The notes: generated from the letters alone by a model not told the origin. A DNA stretch of 64,000 bases from UBA9732 sp963599445 (GCA_963599445.1 CAVBWZ010000007.1:62001-126000); one strand, 5' to 3'; shown: positions 16,603 to 25,491, counted from the stretch's first letter. Program-made: numbers and translations.

Positions 16603-17649
16603 TCATTTATTCGTTTTCTTCTCCAATTCCAGCATGTACTTATCAAAGTCGGACATGAAAAGCCTATCCTGCACAATACGATACTTCTCGAATTCCGTCT
16701 CCGCCTTTGTCTTTGCAATTTCCGCTGTAATTCTACCAGAATTCTGGAGAATCTCTCGGTCATCAGCCGACAGGAACAAATCCAACCGCTTAGACCAATC
16801 CTCCATCGTCATGGGAATATGTCTCTCCGCCCGGTCTTCAGCCAAGTCCAAATAGGCAGACACTATACGCTCCAACGAATGCATTTCCTGCTCGGTCAGA
16901 TAGTTTTTAGCAATTACAACATCACTTTTTACAATCTTTCCATTCGGAGATGCATTCCATGAAGTAAGCCCCATATTGGGTTTTCCCGCATCGGCACGCT
17001 CATAGATAAGTTCTGCAGCGGTATGTCCATGCACAGCATAATGCATCTTGTTCTGCACCTTTGCGAAAAACAGCTTCGTCGTTTTTGCAGAACTATCGTA
17101 GTCAAGAGCTGTAGAGTAGATATCCGTTATCTTCTGATAGAATCTGCGTTCAGATAGTCTGATTTCACGAATCTGTTCCAGCAGACGGTCAAAATACTCT
17201 GCAGTAAGCACGGAACCACCACTTTTCAAACGTTCATCATCCATGACCCAACCTTTGATAGTGTAATCTTTTACAATACCGTTGGCCCATTTGCGAAATT
17301 GCACAGCCCTTTCATTGTTTACCTTGAAACCAACTGCAATTATCATTTGGAGATTGTAGTGAGCTACTTCTCGACTCACTTGCCGCGAACCTTCAGTTTG
17401 AACTATTAAGAATTTCTTAATAGTTGAAGCAGGTTCCAACTCAGAGTCATCGTAGACCTTTTTTATATGTTGATTAACCGCTGCGACACTCACATCATAT
17501 AGCGTCGCCATCATCTTCTGCGTAAGCCAAATGTTCTCGTCTTCATAGCGCATTTCAATGCTGTCCTGCTGGTCACCCACGGAGGCAACATATGTCAGAT
17601 ATTCCGCCGCACTTGAACGGATGGTGATTTCATCTTTTTCCTTTTTCAA
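16603..17649 (-). CDS. RhuM-family protein
   Basis: A 348-residue protein of the RhuM family, named from a Salmonella pathogenicity-island gene of unclear function. Typical blocks are IWLTQKMMATLYDVSVAAVN (helix-turn-helix-like), AVQFRKWANGIVKDYTIKGW, DYDSSAKTTKLFFAKVQNKM and YLTEQEMHSLERIVSAYLDLAE. It probably binds DNA and is often found among mobile or toxin-antitoxin genes. The start is TTG, with GGAGG at good spacing. Confidence 0.85.
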   Translation of the reverse strand: MKKEKDEITIRSSAAEYLTYVASVGDQQDSIEMRYEDENIWLTQKMMATLYDVSVAAVNQHIKKVYDDSELEPASTIKKFLIVQTEGSRQVSREVAHYNLQMIIAVGFKVNNERAVQFRKWANGIVKDYTIKGWVMDDERLKSGGSVLTAEYFDRLLEQIREIRLSERRFYQKITDIYSTALDYDSSAKTTKLFFAKVQNKMHYAVHGHTAAELIYERADAGKPNMGLTSWNASPNGKIVKSDVVIAKNYLTEQEMHSLERIVSAYLDLAEDRAERHIPMTMEDWSKRLDLFLSADDREILQNSGRITAEIAKTKAETEFEKYRIVQDRLFMSDFDKYMLELEKKTNK

Positions 17650-17864
17650 AACGCTTCCTCCTTACAGAACACCATTGAAACTATTCCCTTCCAATGTTCG
17701 AAACAACCCTTCCGCTACATAGCATACCACAACTCTCCGACCAATCCAAAATGCGACTTTAGATTAGTCGATGCAAATCCATTGGCTAACATTTCTCCTA
17801 CTTTAGATTTTCGGTATTTCTACCCCTTTTCTAAAGTTGTCAAGATCGAAGGTCCAAAGAAAAC
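17650..17864. other. Intergenic with a 38-base dyad and a half copy
   Basis: No gene is seen. A full dyad lies at 17800-17837. A partial left end (ACTTTAGATT) lies at 17756-17765, inside a small CGACT/AGTCG inverted repeat (17754-17770). Confidence 0.6.
17800..17837. repeat. 38-base dyad, copy A (downstream of DUF4143 gene)
   Basis: Arms ACTTTAGA (17800-17807) and TCTAAAGT (17830-17837), 22 bases apart. The centre shares TTTT-GGTATTT with copies B and C, all in the same orientation. It sits 27 bases past the stop of the DUF4143 gene. Confidence 0.75.
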
Positions 17865-19154
17865 CTACAAATCCAAACTGTTCTCATTCAGTAGAAAATC
17901 AAAGACTCCCATAATGGTTATGCCTTCTTCGTTCCTCCATAAAGGAGTATTTCCATTCACGATGATGAATTTTCTGAATGAATCTGGAATCTTTACCAAG
18001 GAGGCCTGTTCTTGCTCCATTTTTTGCATATCAGATATGGCATAGACCGATTGTATATAGTATCGATTGGAGGATTGGTTCACAACAAAGTCAACTTCAA
18101 GCTGTCTGTAAGCACTTTTCGAACCTTCCTTCACTCGATCTTCGACAACCCCTACATCCACTCTGTATCCCCTGTAGATAAGCTCGTTGTATATGGCATT
18201 CTCCATCAAGTGCGTCTGCTCAAACTGTCTGAAGTTCAATAGTGCATTCCTAAGGCCTAAGTCAGTGTAGTAATACTTTGAAGGTGTACTGATGAACTTT
18301 CTTCCTTTGATATCATATCTTTCCGCCTTCTGGATGATGAAACTTTCCTGAAGATACCTCAGATAATTCGAGATGGTCAGCATGGAGATTCCCTTGTTTC
18401 CACTGCTCTTAAAAGTATCCGATATCCTTTGAGCATTGGATAGAGACCCAACAGACGATGCGAGAATCTTCATCAAAGACCAAATACCGCTTTCATCTCG
18501 GATTCCATAATGCTCGCATATGTCTCTCAAATATATCTCTTCATTCAACCTGTCCAGGTAATTGCTCTTGGATTCGCCATCAGGCTCCACCAGTATATGA
18601 GGAAGACCTCCATAGTAAAGATAATCATTCCAAGCCTCTGCCTTGTCCTTTCCCGCTACAGGATAATACTCAGAAAAGGACAATGGGTTCACATGGACTT
18701 CATCACCTCGTCCTCTGAACTCGGTCATTATATCTGAAGACAGGAACTTGGAATTGCTTCCAGTGATGTAAACATCTACATTCCTCTGCCTGAGCAATCC
18801 ATTCAAAACCCCATAAAGCCTGATTGGAATATCAGGATTCTTCATTTCTTCCTTTGAGATGGCATATTGGGCCTCGTCTATGAACACATAATAGTTCTGG
18901 CTTTTATCAGCAGTCCTGTCCTTTATATACAGAGAAAGCCTATGCGGATCGCAATACTCAATGAACTCATCATCATCCAAAGAAACAGCGATAATGTTGC
19001 CCTTCGGAACCCCTGACGAAATCAAATAGTCATGGTAGAGATTAAACAGAAGATATGATTTTCCACTTCTTCTGATACCAGTAATCACTTTGATCAACCC
19101 ATTGTTTCTTTTACTGATGAGTCTTTTTAGATACCTATCGCGTTTAATTTCCAC
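17865..19154 (-). CDS. ATP-binding DUF4143-family protein (1)
   Basis: A 429-residue AAA-type ATPase. Walker A is GIRRSGKSYLLFNL (about 26-39) and Walker B is YYVFIDEAQY. The C-terminal DUF4143 half (FISTPSKYYYTDLGLRNAL, LMENAIYNELIYRGYRVDVG, EVDFVVNQSSNRYYIQSVYA) resembles a PD-(D/E)xK-like nuclease fold. The family is common and multi-copy in gut bacteria; its role is not established. The start is GTG with AGGAGG. The gene is bracketed by three 38-base dyads. Confidence 0.88.
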   Translation of the reverse strand: MEIKRDRYLKRLISKRNNGLIKVITGIRRSGKSYLLFNLYHDYLISSGVPKGNIIAVSLDDDEFIEYCDPHRLSLYIKDRTADKSQNYYVFIDEAQYAISKEEMKNPDIPIRLYGVLNGLLRQRNVDVYITGSNSKFLSSDIMTEFRGRGDEVHVNPLSFSEYYPVAGKDKAEAWNDYLYYGGLPHILVEPDGESKSNYLDRLNEEIYLRDICEHYGIRDESGIWSLMKILASSVGSLSNAQRISDTFKSSGNKGISMLTISNYLRYLQESFIIQKAERYDIKGRKFISTPSKYYYTDLGLRNALLNFRQFEQTHLMENAIYNELIYRGYRVDVGVVEDRVKEGSKSAYRQLEVDFVVNQSSNRYYIQSVYAISDMQKMEQEQASLVKIPDSFRKFIIVNGNTPLWRNEEGITIMGVFDFLLNENSLDL

Positions 19155-19165
19155 AACGACCTCCT

Positions 19166-19203
19166 ACTTTAGATTTTTGGTAGTTTTACAATTTTTCTAA
19201 AGT
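19166..19203. repeat. 38-base dyad, copy B
   Basis: Arms ACTTTAGA (19166-19173) and TCTAAAGT (19196-19203), same 22-base spacer as copy A. It is directly upstream of the ribosome-binding site of the DUF4143 gene, where bound protein would block expression. Confidence 0.75.
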
Positions 19204-19234
19204 ATAATCTCGAAAAGAACAATTGTCACCTTCT

Positions 19235-19272
19235 ATTTTAGATTTTTGGCATTTTTACAACTTTTCTAAAGT
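19235..19272. repeat. 38-base dyad, copy C
   Basis: Arms ATTTTAGA (19235-19242) and TCTAAAGT (19265-19272), one base different from copies A and B. It lies 31 bases beyond copy B and 20 bases after the stop of the third Fic gene. Confidence 0.7.
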
Positions 19273-19291
19273 AGAAACACCAATAGGAAAA

Positions 19292-20392
19292 TCACTGAAC
19301 CATCATGTCATTGAAATAGTATCCGGCATTCCTGCCCGCCTCGTTTGACGGAATGAGGAATCCTTTTTTGACAAGGTGTTGGATATCCCTGAAAGCCACC
19401 GTCTTAGAGGACTTCGTCATCTTCATCCATTTCTCCGTTGTCAACTTACCAAAGAAGGATCCATCCGCCAACTTGTACAACATACTCATTTCCCTTGAGT
19501 TGAATTCATTTGGATCCAAGGACTTCATGAACGATGTCGTTGACAAGGTCTTTTTCAAAGCAGCTCTTGATTGTACAAGGCAATCGCAGACAATATTAAG
19601 GAACCATCCAATCCAACCCGAGATGTCCATGCTTGGATTGTCAGTCAATGAAACCTGAATATGGTCATAATAGGAGTCTCTATCCTTCAGTATTCCACTG
19701 GAGAGGTTGAAGACATGTAGTCCGTCATTTGAACTCCTATTGATGACATAATCTGCAATGGCTCTGGAGATCCTACCATTGCCATCTTCGAATGGATGGA
19801 TTGCAACGAACCAAAGCGATGCAATGGAAGCCTTGACGAAAGGGTCCAAAACGTCGTCGCCATTGACGAACTCCAAAAACCTACCCATCTCCATTGGAAC
19901 ATTCTCCGGCCTTACCGCTTCATAAACAATTTCCTGCGATTTTTCAGAAACCTTCATGACATATTCGGCCCCATTCCGATACTCTCCCATGACCTTAGGA
20001 TGCAACCCTGCCTTGTTTTCAAAAAGCCTCAAGTTCCAATCGCAAAGCCTTTGATGGGTCAGAGGTCCATGGTTCTCCAAAGCATCGGTGACCATCGACA
20101 AAACACTTTGGGCATAAGCGGAATCCTTGGACTTTCCTGTGAATATCACATCAAGATGTTTGGAAACGGATGAATAGACGGAGTCAACGTCTATAGCCTC
20201 CCCCTCAATGGAGAGGGACGAAACTATGTCTTGGGAAAGGTCCGTTGCAATCATCTGCCTTCTGGTTTGGTCGTCTATGACGGAAAAAGCTATATCAGTA
20301 GCATTCTTTTCTTCATATAACCTTCCAAGGGAGTCTGAGACACCATCATATATGAAATTAGGCCATGCATCGTTTTCCCAAATGTATTTCAT
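19292..20392 (-). CDS. Fic family protein with DUF4172 N-terminus
   Basis: A 366-residue predicted AMP-transferase. The N-terminal DUF4172-like start is WENDAWPNFIYD. The inhibitory motif is S59-x-x-x-E63-G64 in SSLSIEGEAID, and the complete Fic motif HPFEDGNGRISR lies in the second half. The C-terminal 60 residues (TEKWMKMTKSSKTVAFRDIQ then LVKKGFLIP) look like a winged helix. As with the first Fic gene, two palindromes and no clear Shine-Dalgarno precede the ATG. Confidence 0.9.
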   Translation of the reverse strand: MKYIWENDAWPNFIYDGVSDSLGRLYEEKNATDIAFSVIDDQTRRQMIATDLSQDIVSSLSIEGEAIDVDSVYSSVSKHLDVIFTGKSKDSAYAQSVLSMVTDALENHGPLTHQRLCDWNLRLFENKAGLHPKVMGEYRNGAEYVMKVSEKSQEIVYEAVRPENVPMEMGRFLEFVNGDDVLDPFVKASIASLWFVAIHPFEDGNGRISRAIADYVINRSSNDGLHVFNLSSGILKDRDSYYDHIQVSLTDNPSMDISGWIGWFLNIVCDCLVQSRAALKKTLSTTSFMKSLDPNEFNSREMSMLYKLADGSFFGKLTTEKWMKMTKSSKTVAFRDIQHLVKKGFLIPSNEAGRNAGYYFNDMMVQ

Positions 20393-20405
20393 GCCTACAA
20401 TTTAT

Positions 20406-20456
20406 CATTCCATTTTTGGAATGTATAGAGCTATTCGTTTCATTTTTGGAACGAAT
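20406..20456. promoter_or_regulatory. Two palindromes upstream of the third Fic gene
   Basis: The first is CATTCCATTTTTGGAATG (20406-20423). The second (20433-20456) has arms ATTCGTTTCA and TGGAACGAAT with one mismatch around the same TTTT core. They start 14 bases before the ATG and form candidate tandem operators. Confidence 0.6.
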
Positions 20457-20509
20457 GTTGCAACATTTGCTATCATACAACCAAACCATACATAAAGCGA
20501 AATTTGGCA

Positions 20510-21778
20510 TCAGTCTTTCAGCAGATTAATTGGTACTATGTGTATTCCAGTATCAGTTGTGTAGGCATTTCCACATGCCGTAATAATCATTGAAAATGAA
20601 GGTTCTAGAAGTTTGTCAGATTTAATTTTGTTTCTCAAGGAGGATAGAGTTGAAATGCCATCTCTAATCAGATTTTCGCCACCAAGTTTCACCTCCACAA
20701 GCGCATACCTGCCATCTTGCAAATGTACAACAGCATCACATTCCAAACCTTTGCTGTCTCTGTAATGACGTATTTCTCCACCCAACGACTCGGTGTAAAT
20801 CCTGAGCTGATTGACGGCAAAATCCTCAAAAAACATTCCAAACGTCCTTGGGTCGTTCATGAGATCACTCGGAGATATATTCAGTGCCCCAGCAGCAATT
20901 GATGTATCAATGAAGTGCCGAGTGGGAGATGTTATCACAGCCGTCTTGCTCCTGAAGTTGGGATTCCATGCTTCCACATCCCTTATTATGAAAAGATCGC
21001 GAAGAGCTTCCACATACCCTTCAAAGGTATCCTCATCAAGATTTCTGTCATCATGGGCGTTTACATCGTCAAGTATTACTTTTCTCCTTGCCTCAGTAGA
21101 GATATTACGTGCATAACTCTTCAGAATCATAAGAAATATATCCTTCTTCTTATTTCTGAATTTTGCATTCCTGCTGTTTTCAAATTCAAAGAGTGTAGAA
21201 TAGTAAGCAGCCGTTATTCTCAATGCCTTATCACGACCTCCCAATACCGACAACGGCCAACCTCCTCTGCAGAGATAGAATGCCGTGTCCTGCAGAAAGT
21301 AGTCATCATTGGTACAAAAAATGTTTTTCCAAGGCTCGTCAAACATCATTGAAAGAGACACCGCTCCTAATGATTCTCCTGATTCATAGAGGCTCATGGG
21401 ATTCATACGAAGCGTTACAAATCTACCCGCTCCCGAATGGTATATTTCGTCTCTGTTGGCGGGAGTTGAACTCCCTGTGAATATAAAAAGTCCAAACTTT
21501 TCCTCACTTGAGTCTATCTGTGTTCTTGCGCAGTTCCAAAGATCCGGAACACTCTGCCATTCATCAATCAGTCTTGGATAGCGCCCCTGTAGAATAGACG
21601 AGGGACTACTTTGAACAAGTTGGATCTTCTCTTTCGTATCAAGGGAATATGAAGAAGAGGCAAATCTCTTGCATGTTGTGGTTTTTCCACAGAATTTAGG
21701 GCCTGCAACCAACACGCCGCCAGATATTTCCAAGGCTTCTTTTATCTGTTTTTCAATATATCTGCTATAATATTCCAT
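20510..21778 (-). CDS. ATP-binding DUF4143-family protein (2)
   Basis: A 422-residue ATPase from ATG 21778 (MEYYSRYIEKQIKEAL), chosen for GGAGAG upstream; the longer frame runs into repeats. Walker A is AGPKFCGKTTTCKRFA and the Walker B-like segment is GRYPRLIDEWQSVPDLW. The DUF4143 half is FIDTSIAAGALNISPSDLMN, FFEDFAVNQLRIYTE and LECDAVVHLQDGRYALVEVKLGG, with the E-V-K of a PD-(D/E)xK-like fold. The role is unknown. This branch differs from the gene at 17865. The upstream region holds three direct repeats. Confidence 0.88.
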   Translation of the reverse strand: MEYYSRYIEKQIKEALEISGGVLVAGPKFCGKTTTCKRFASSSYSLDTKEKIQLVQSSPSSILQGRYPRLIDEWQSVPDLWNCARTQIDSSEEKFGLFIFTGSSTPANRDEIYHSGAGRFVTLRMNPMSLYESGESLGAVSLSMMFDEPWKNIFCTNDDYFLQDTAFYLCRGGWPLSVLGGRDKALRITAAYYSTLFEFENSRNAKFRNKKKDIFLMILKSYARNISTEARRKVILDDVNAHDDRNLDEDTFEGYVEALRDLFIIRDVEAWNPNFRSKTAVITSPTRHFIDTSIAAGALNISPSDLMNDPRTFGMFFEDFAVNQLRIYTESLGGEIRHYRDSKGLECDAVVHLQDGRYALVEVKLGGENLIRDGISTLSSLRNKIKSDKLLEPSFSMIITACGNAYTTDTGIHIVPINLLKD

Positions 21779-21816
21779 CTTCTTCTCTCCAAATACGTTA
21801 TTTGAATTATACAACA

Positions 21817-21888
21817 AAAATCCCCCAGTTTGCAACCCATAAAATCCCCTTATTTGCAACCTACAAAATCCCCATGTTTACAACCATA
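21817..21888. repeat. Three 24-base direct repeats (iterons)
   Basis: Units begin at 21817, 21841 and 21865, each AAAATCCCC, three to four variable bases, then TTTGCAACC or TTTACAACC. The exact 24-base period puts the units on nearly the same face of the helix. They lie 39 bases ahead of the DUF4143 gene start and look like a protein-binding array. Confidence 0.75.
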
Positions 21889-22262
21889 CAAGAAATCCTA
21901 TTCTCCGTACTGGAGTTTTGTATTAAATACAACAAGAGGAATCTCATCGTTTTCCTTAGGACCGCGAAAAGAATTTATCGGAAACAGTCTTCGGTGAGAA
22001 AAAACAGAATCTTGGAAACTCTTCTATTAAACCCTCAGCATCGAATTCATACTTGTCCAGAATTGCTTTTTGGCTCTTCACGATTTTTATTTGTTCAGAG
22101 CTGTCAACCTCCAATCTTCAGAATTCTGCAAGAACCCCAGCGCCATGTTTCAATGATGGTTCCCGATGCACGGTCGCCCCTTCCTCAACATGAGGATTGA
22201 TTCGGGAGTGGATAGACTATAGACTTGACCTTGCAGCTGGTGCTACAAAGCCAAGATGGCCA
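21889..22262. other. Gene-poor stretch with a possible eroded ORF
   Basis: No intact gene is seen. On the minus strand about 22100-21965 an open segment reads SSEQIKIVKSQKAILDKYEF and continues for about 20 residues. It is cut off upstream by a stop and lacks a start. It may be a decayed gene; I do not recognise it. Confidence 0.3.
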
Positions 22263-22493
22263 TCACGTCAGCAGTTCGGGAAAATCGCTGGAGTCGATGG
22301 CCGTCATCCTGTAGGAGCGGAGCTTTCTCTTCAGATATGAGAAATCCCCGAGTCCGTTGTAGAGCTCCCCCTTCTTCAGAAGGGTCCAGCCGATGGTCAG
22401 CATGTCGTTGGCGATTTTGACGGCAATCCTCTGGCCCTTTTTCCAGAGAGTTGTTCTTTCATAGTCATCAAACCCAACACGAAACAGGATTTG
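22263..22493 (-). pseudogene. C-terminal transposase remnant (IS110-like?)
   Basis: An open segment of about 76 codons directly after, and in frame with, the stop of the PIN gene. It contains TTLWKKGQRIAVKIAND, MLTIGWTLLKKGELYNGL and FSYLKRKLRSY. The K-K-G-x-x-x-A-V-x-x-A pattern followed by a LLKKGELY-like end resembles the C-terminus of IS110-family transposases. It has no start, no catalytic part and no clear element ends, so it is a remnant at best. Confidence 0.35.
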
Positions 22494-23012
22494 TCATTGC
22501 AGGCTTCTCCAACTCTTAATCCTTAAAACACACTCTTCTTTAGGAAGACGTTTGTTGATTTCAAGCAAATGCTCCAGTCTTTCCGCACAAACCTTTTTGT
22601 CAACAAGACCATATTCAACAAGATTGTCCAAAACGTATAGGAATCCAGAGACTTTGACGCTGTCCTTCATTGCAGACCTTCTAAGTTTTGCATCACCTGT
22701 CAGCAACCTTCCATTTGTTTTCTTAGCATAATACCAAACAGAACAGTCTGTAATCGAAGCATTGTTACCATTCTTCTCAAAGATGGATGCAATATCCAGT
22801 AATTCCTGAGAATCAAAGTTTTCAACATGCAGCTCTTTGGTTCTTATAAACAAATTGATACTTCTCTTTTGATCTGGGTTCAAAATTTCATCAACCACGA
22901 AATCAGTGGTAGCAATCTTACATGGAAGTCGAAAGAATTCATTCAACAAACCAGAGGAAAGCAAATCGAAGAATATGTTGGAATCACTGACAACAACTAC
23001 CTCATCAATCAT
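22494..23012 (-). CDS. PIN-domain protein, putative toxin
   Basis: 172 residues with PIN-fold acidic residues: VVVSDSNIFFDLL (first Asp), TTDFVVDEI, NNASITDCSVWYYAKK (second Asp) and GRLLTGDAKLRR (third Asp). PIN proteins are metal-dependent RNases and often toxins. The start overlaps the stop of the XRE-ImmA gene by 4 bases. XRE-COG2856 proteins paired with PIN genes are a known toxin-antitoxin layout, so the upstream gene is probably the antitoxin. Confidence 0.82.
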   Translation of the reverse strand: MIDEVVVVSDSNIFFDLLSSGLLNEFFRLPCKIATTDFVVDEILNPDQKRSINLFIRTKELHVENFDSQELLDIASIFEKNGNNASITDCSVWYYAKKTNGRLLTGDAKLRRSAMKDSVKVSGFLYVLDNLVEYGLVDKKVCAERLEHLLEINKRLPKEECVLRIKSWRSLQ

Positions 23013-24067
23013 ACCAAAGCCAAATCGCCCCTAACCTGCTCGACAGTCTGATGAAGAAGAGTTGCAGCTTTGGAAACCGTAATCAGTTCACTGCTTAGAG
23101 CTCTGTAGACAAGGATGGAAAATCTACAACTCTCTTCTTCTGGGTAAAGAGACCTCTCAAACAATTCTTTGAAACTAGGACTTCTCCTTTTTTGTATGCA
23201 GAAAGATTTGTAGCATTGGTCTCTGATTATGCCACAGCCTTTGGCTTTATACATCAAAGCATCACAAGAAATTCCATACGAAAGCTGAAGAGCCTTCAAC
23301 TCCTGATATGAAATATCGTTGCGTGAAGCTCCAATCTCCTTCTTGAATATGTCCTCAGGAATCAGCATTTCACTTGCAAATAGGTTGCATAGCTTTTCCT
23401 CTTGTTTTTCTTCAATAGAAGAATCAAACGGCAAGACCAAATGCCCAAATTCGTGCAAAGCGGTGAATCTTTTTCTTTCAGAAGAAAACGATTTGTTCAG
23501 GACAACAACAGGATATTTGTCATTAACAATCGAACTTAACCCATCGAAAGAATCTGGAGCAGTTATCTCCAAGACCTTGACTCCGTGATTTTCAAGAAAA
23601 TCGATTACACCAACAATACCATCGTTGCCAATGTTCCATTCAGTCCTAATTCTTTTTGCTGCATCAATCACATCTTCTTCAGCAAAGACCACCGATTCGA
23701 TTGGAGATTCAAAGGAAATCGTTGCATTGCAAATCTCTTCAATGCTTATGTACCTTTCAATCAAATCCGATATGCTCTCTTTAATCGCCCCCTCCTGCTT
23801 TATGGTAAGTTTGCTTTTGTGTTTTCTGAATCTGATTGAATCAATCGATACCTCAAAAGGTCTGAAAAAATAATCGACAGGTTGTTTTAATGAATTTGAG
23901 AGCTCGATAACCACAGAGCTACCGGGAAAGAGCTCTCCTCGTTCATATTTTGAGATAGCCATCTTAGAGACTTTACCACCCATAGCCTTTACCAAGTCAT
24001 CCATTGAGAACCCATTCATGACGCGGGCATTTTTCAACCGCTGTGCAAAAATTTCCTTCTGATTCAT
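23009..24067 (-). CDS. XRE helix-turn-helix fused to ImmA/IrrE-type protease
   Basis: 352 residues from ATG 24067, with AAGGGG upstream. The N-terminal XRE domain is RLKNARVMNGFSMDDLVKAM at 10-60. The zinc-peptidase motif HEFGH is at 205-209, with a downstream Glu-rich helix (EEKLCNLFASEMLIPEDIF). In this COG2856 family the protease part senses stress and the HTH represses. It is translationally coupled to the PIN gene. The region just upstream is broken by 10 Ns, so its promoter cannot be read. Confidence 0.9.
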   Translation of the reverse strand: MNQKEIFAQRLKNARVMNGFSMDDLVKAMGGKVSKMAISKYERGELFPGSSVVIELSNSLKQPVDYFFRPFEVSIDSIRFRKHKSKLTIKQEGAIKESISDLIERYISIEEICNATISFESPIESVVFAEEDVIDAAKRIRTEWNIGNDGIVGVIDFLENHGVKVLEITAPDSFDGLSSIVNDKYPVVVLNKSFSSERKRFTALHEFGHLVLPFDSSIEEKQEEKLCNLFASEMLIPEDIFKKEIGASRNDISYQELKALQLSYGISCDALMYKAKGCGIIRDQCYKSFCIQKRRSPSFKELFERSLYPEEESCRFSILVYRALSSELITVSKAATLLHQTVEQVRGDLALV

Positions 24068-24086
24068 ATTTCCCCTTTTCTTGTTT

Positions 24087-24096
24087 NNNNNNNNNN
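24087..24096. other. Run of 10 Ns (assembly gap)
   Basis: Ten unknown bases, likely a scaffold join of unknown true length. Synteny across this point (the PIN/XRE pair against the DUF1828 gene and the island) is not proven. Confidence 0.98.
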
Positions 24097-24261
24097 ATAT
24101 AACCATCGGGTTTTAGTCAACTCTTATAAATAAAAAAATAAAATTGTAAACTCAAAACTCGTCCGCTTCATGACAGCCCATTTCACAACAAGTTCTTGCA
24201 GGGACAAGAGAACAACCCTGTTTGTACATTCATGGTTGTTTGTATTTCAAAAAACTTTAAC

Positions 24262-25014
24262 CTAGCTCGTTAGCAGACAACTCCAACTGTCAGAATCCCT
24301 TTCCGTCCATCTAAGGACTTTTGCATCATAGCTTCTAAAACCGTCTTCAACCCCACTTGCCACGGGGTTCTCATCGTTTAGCAATATGACCAATTGGCTA
24401 TCATTTCTTCTAGCTGGCTTTGTGTCATTCCATGCAAACAGGACATTGACCATGTTGTTCTTGGTTGGATTGTTTACAACCCTACACAATCTTTCAGGTC
24501 TGTTCTTGGTTCGCTGCATCAGGAATTCATAGTTATGGGAAAACCCAGAGATACCAGAAAACTGGACATTGTCGGTGTAGTAGACATCCCTTGCAAAGAA
24601 ATAAGACTGAAGATTCTCCACAAACGACGAAGAAGCTTTTCCTCTTGCTGTCATAAACATATCATCTACAGCCATAATCGCTTGAACAAACATATGCTTT
24701 CTTTGAGGAAAGGATTTTGAGTCCGCTTTAGCGGTCAAGCAAAGACCTTCCAAAGAAACACCATACCTGTTCAAAAGAAATTTAAGACTAGCTTTCCGAG
24801 AAGAATTTAATGATGACATATTCAAATTGGACAAGGTGAAGCCATCATCCGTAAAGTACACAACATCACCTTCCAGCTTTACATAAAACTGAATATAATC
24901 ATTTGAATTGTCAAGAAAAGGAGTTGTAATTTCATAATAGTTTTCAACATCTTCAACAGTTATCTCTTTTCGCAACCATTGAGTATAGTCATCAATCAGT
25001 TTTTCGATTTCCAT
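24262..25014 (-). CDS. DUF1828/DUF1829-domain protein
   Basis: A 250-residue protein. The DUF1828 half is YYEITTPFLDNSNDYIQFYV, FTDDGFTLSNLNM and FLLNRYGVSLEG. The DUF1829 half is GFSHNYEFLMQRTKNRPERL and VNVLFAWNDTKPARRNDSQL. The function is unknown. The family appears in phage-related and defence neighbourhoods, usually with a small partner gene. GGAGG precedes the ATG, and the DUF6978-like gene lies immediately upstream (25045-25491). Confidence 0.85.
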   Translation of the reverse strand: MEIEKLIDDYTQWLRKEITVEDVENYYEITTPFLDNSNDYIQFYVKLEGDVVYFTDDGFTLSNLNMSSLNSSRKASLKFLLNRYGVSLEGLCLTAKADSKSFPQRKHMFVQAIMAVDDMFMTARGKASSSFVENLQSYFFARDVYYTDNVQFSGISGFSHNYEFLMQRTKNRPERLCRVVNNPTKNNMVNVLFAWNDTKPARRNDSQLVILLNDENPVASGVEDGFRSYDAKVLRWTERDSDSWSCLLTS

Positions 25015-25044
25015 AACAACCTCCTTTTTCCAATACTATAAAGT

Positions 25045-25491
25045 TTAAAACAAATCGGGCTGATATTGAATATCTGGTTTCTTCACGACATGGAATCTAT
25101 CTAAAAACATGACCGTATTCTCAACAAACAACTCACTATTGATATCTTCTGCAGGGTATGCAATCTCTCTTCCATTTGATTCCGATAACACATGCCAATG
25201 AGAGCCCTTGATTATCGTTCCGTCTGGATTCGTATGCTTGTTTCCTGGATTGATATGCAGTTCCAACAACGGAATTTTCTTAAAGCTAACCAGAGCGCCA
25301 AGATTGTATTTCCTAGCATTGATGCTTCCTCTATAGATTCTTACATCAAATACATCCTTTCCATTTTCACCTTGGACTTGAAAAATCTCGGCCTTGCCTG
25401 GTAATGGAAAGTAAACTGTCTCTTTTAGAGTTTCTTTGAGCATTCCAAGCATTTCTTCGATTTCATGCTGCTTGATATCTCTATTGAACAT
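25045..25491 (-). CDS. Small protein, DUF6978-like
   Basis: 148 residues with DVRIYRGSINARKYNLGALV, LLELHINPGNKHTNPDGT, IIKGSHWHVLSE and YQPDLF. The His-rich, basic fold is seen in small proteins coded beside DUF1828 genes, and the DUF6978 name is from memory of such pairs. It stands 30 bases upstream of the DUF1828 gene and is likely co-transcribed. There is no evidence for catalytic residues. Confidence 0.6.
   Translation of the reverse strand: MFNRDIKQHEIEEMLGMLKETLKETVYFPLPGKAEIFQVQGENGKDVFDVRIYRGSINARKYNLGALVSFKKIPLLELHINPGNKHTNPDGTIIKGSHWHVLSESNGREIAYPAEDINSELFVENTVMFLDRFHVVKKPDIQYQPDLF

Noticed and set aside
17800..19272. Insertion-sequence ends for the 38-base dyads
   Set aside because: No transposase lies between them and there are no target duplications; the copies are direct, not inverted relative to each other.
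21817..21888. CRISPR array
   Set aside because: Units are head-to-tail with no unique spacers of constant size, and no cas genes are present in the window.
24180..24261. Possible small gene between the N gap and the DUF1828 gene
   Set aside because: No start with a ribosome-binding site or recognisable product; the assembly gap makes the upstream end unreadable.
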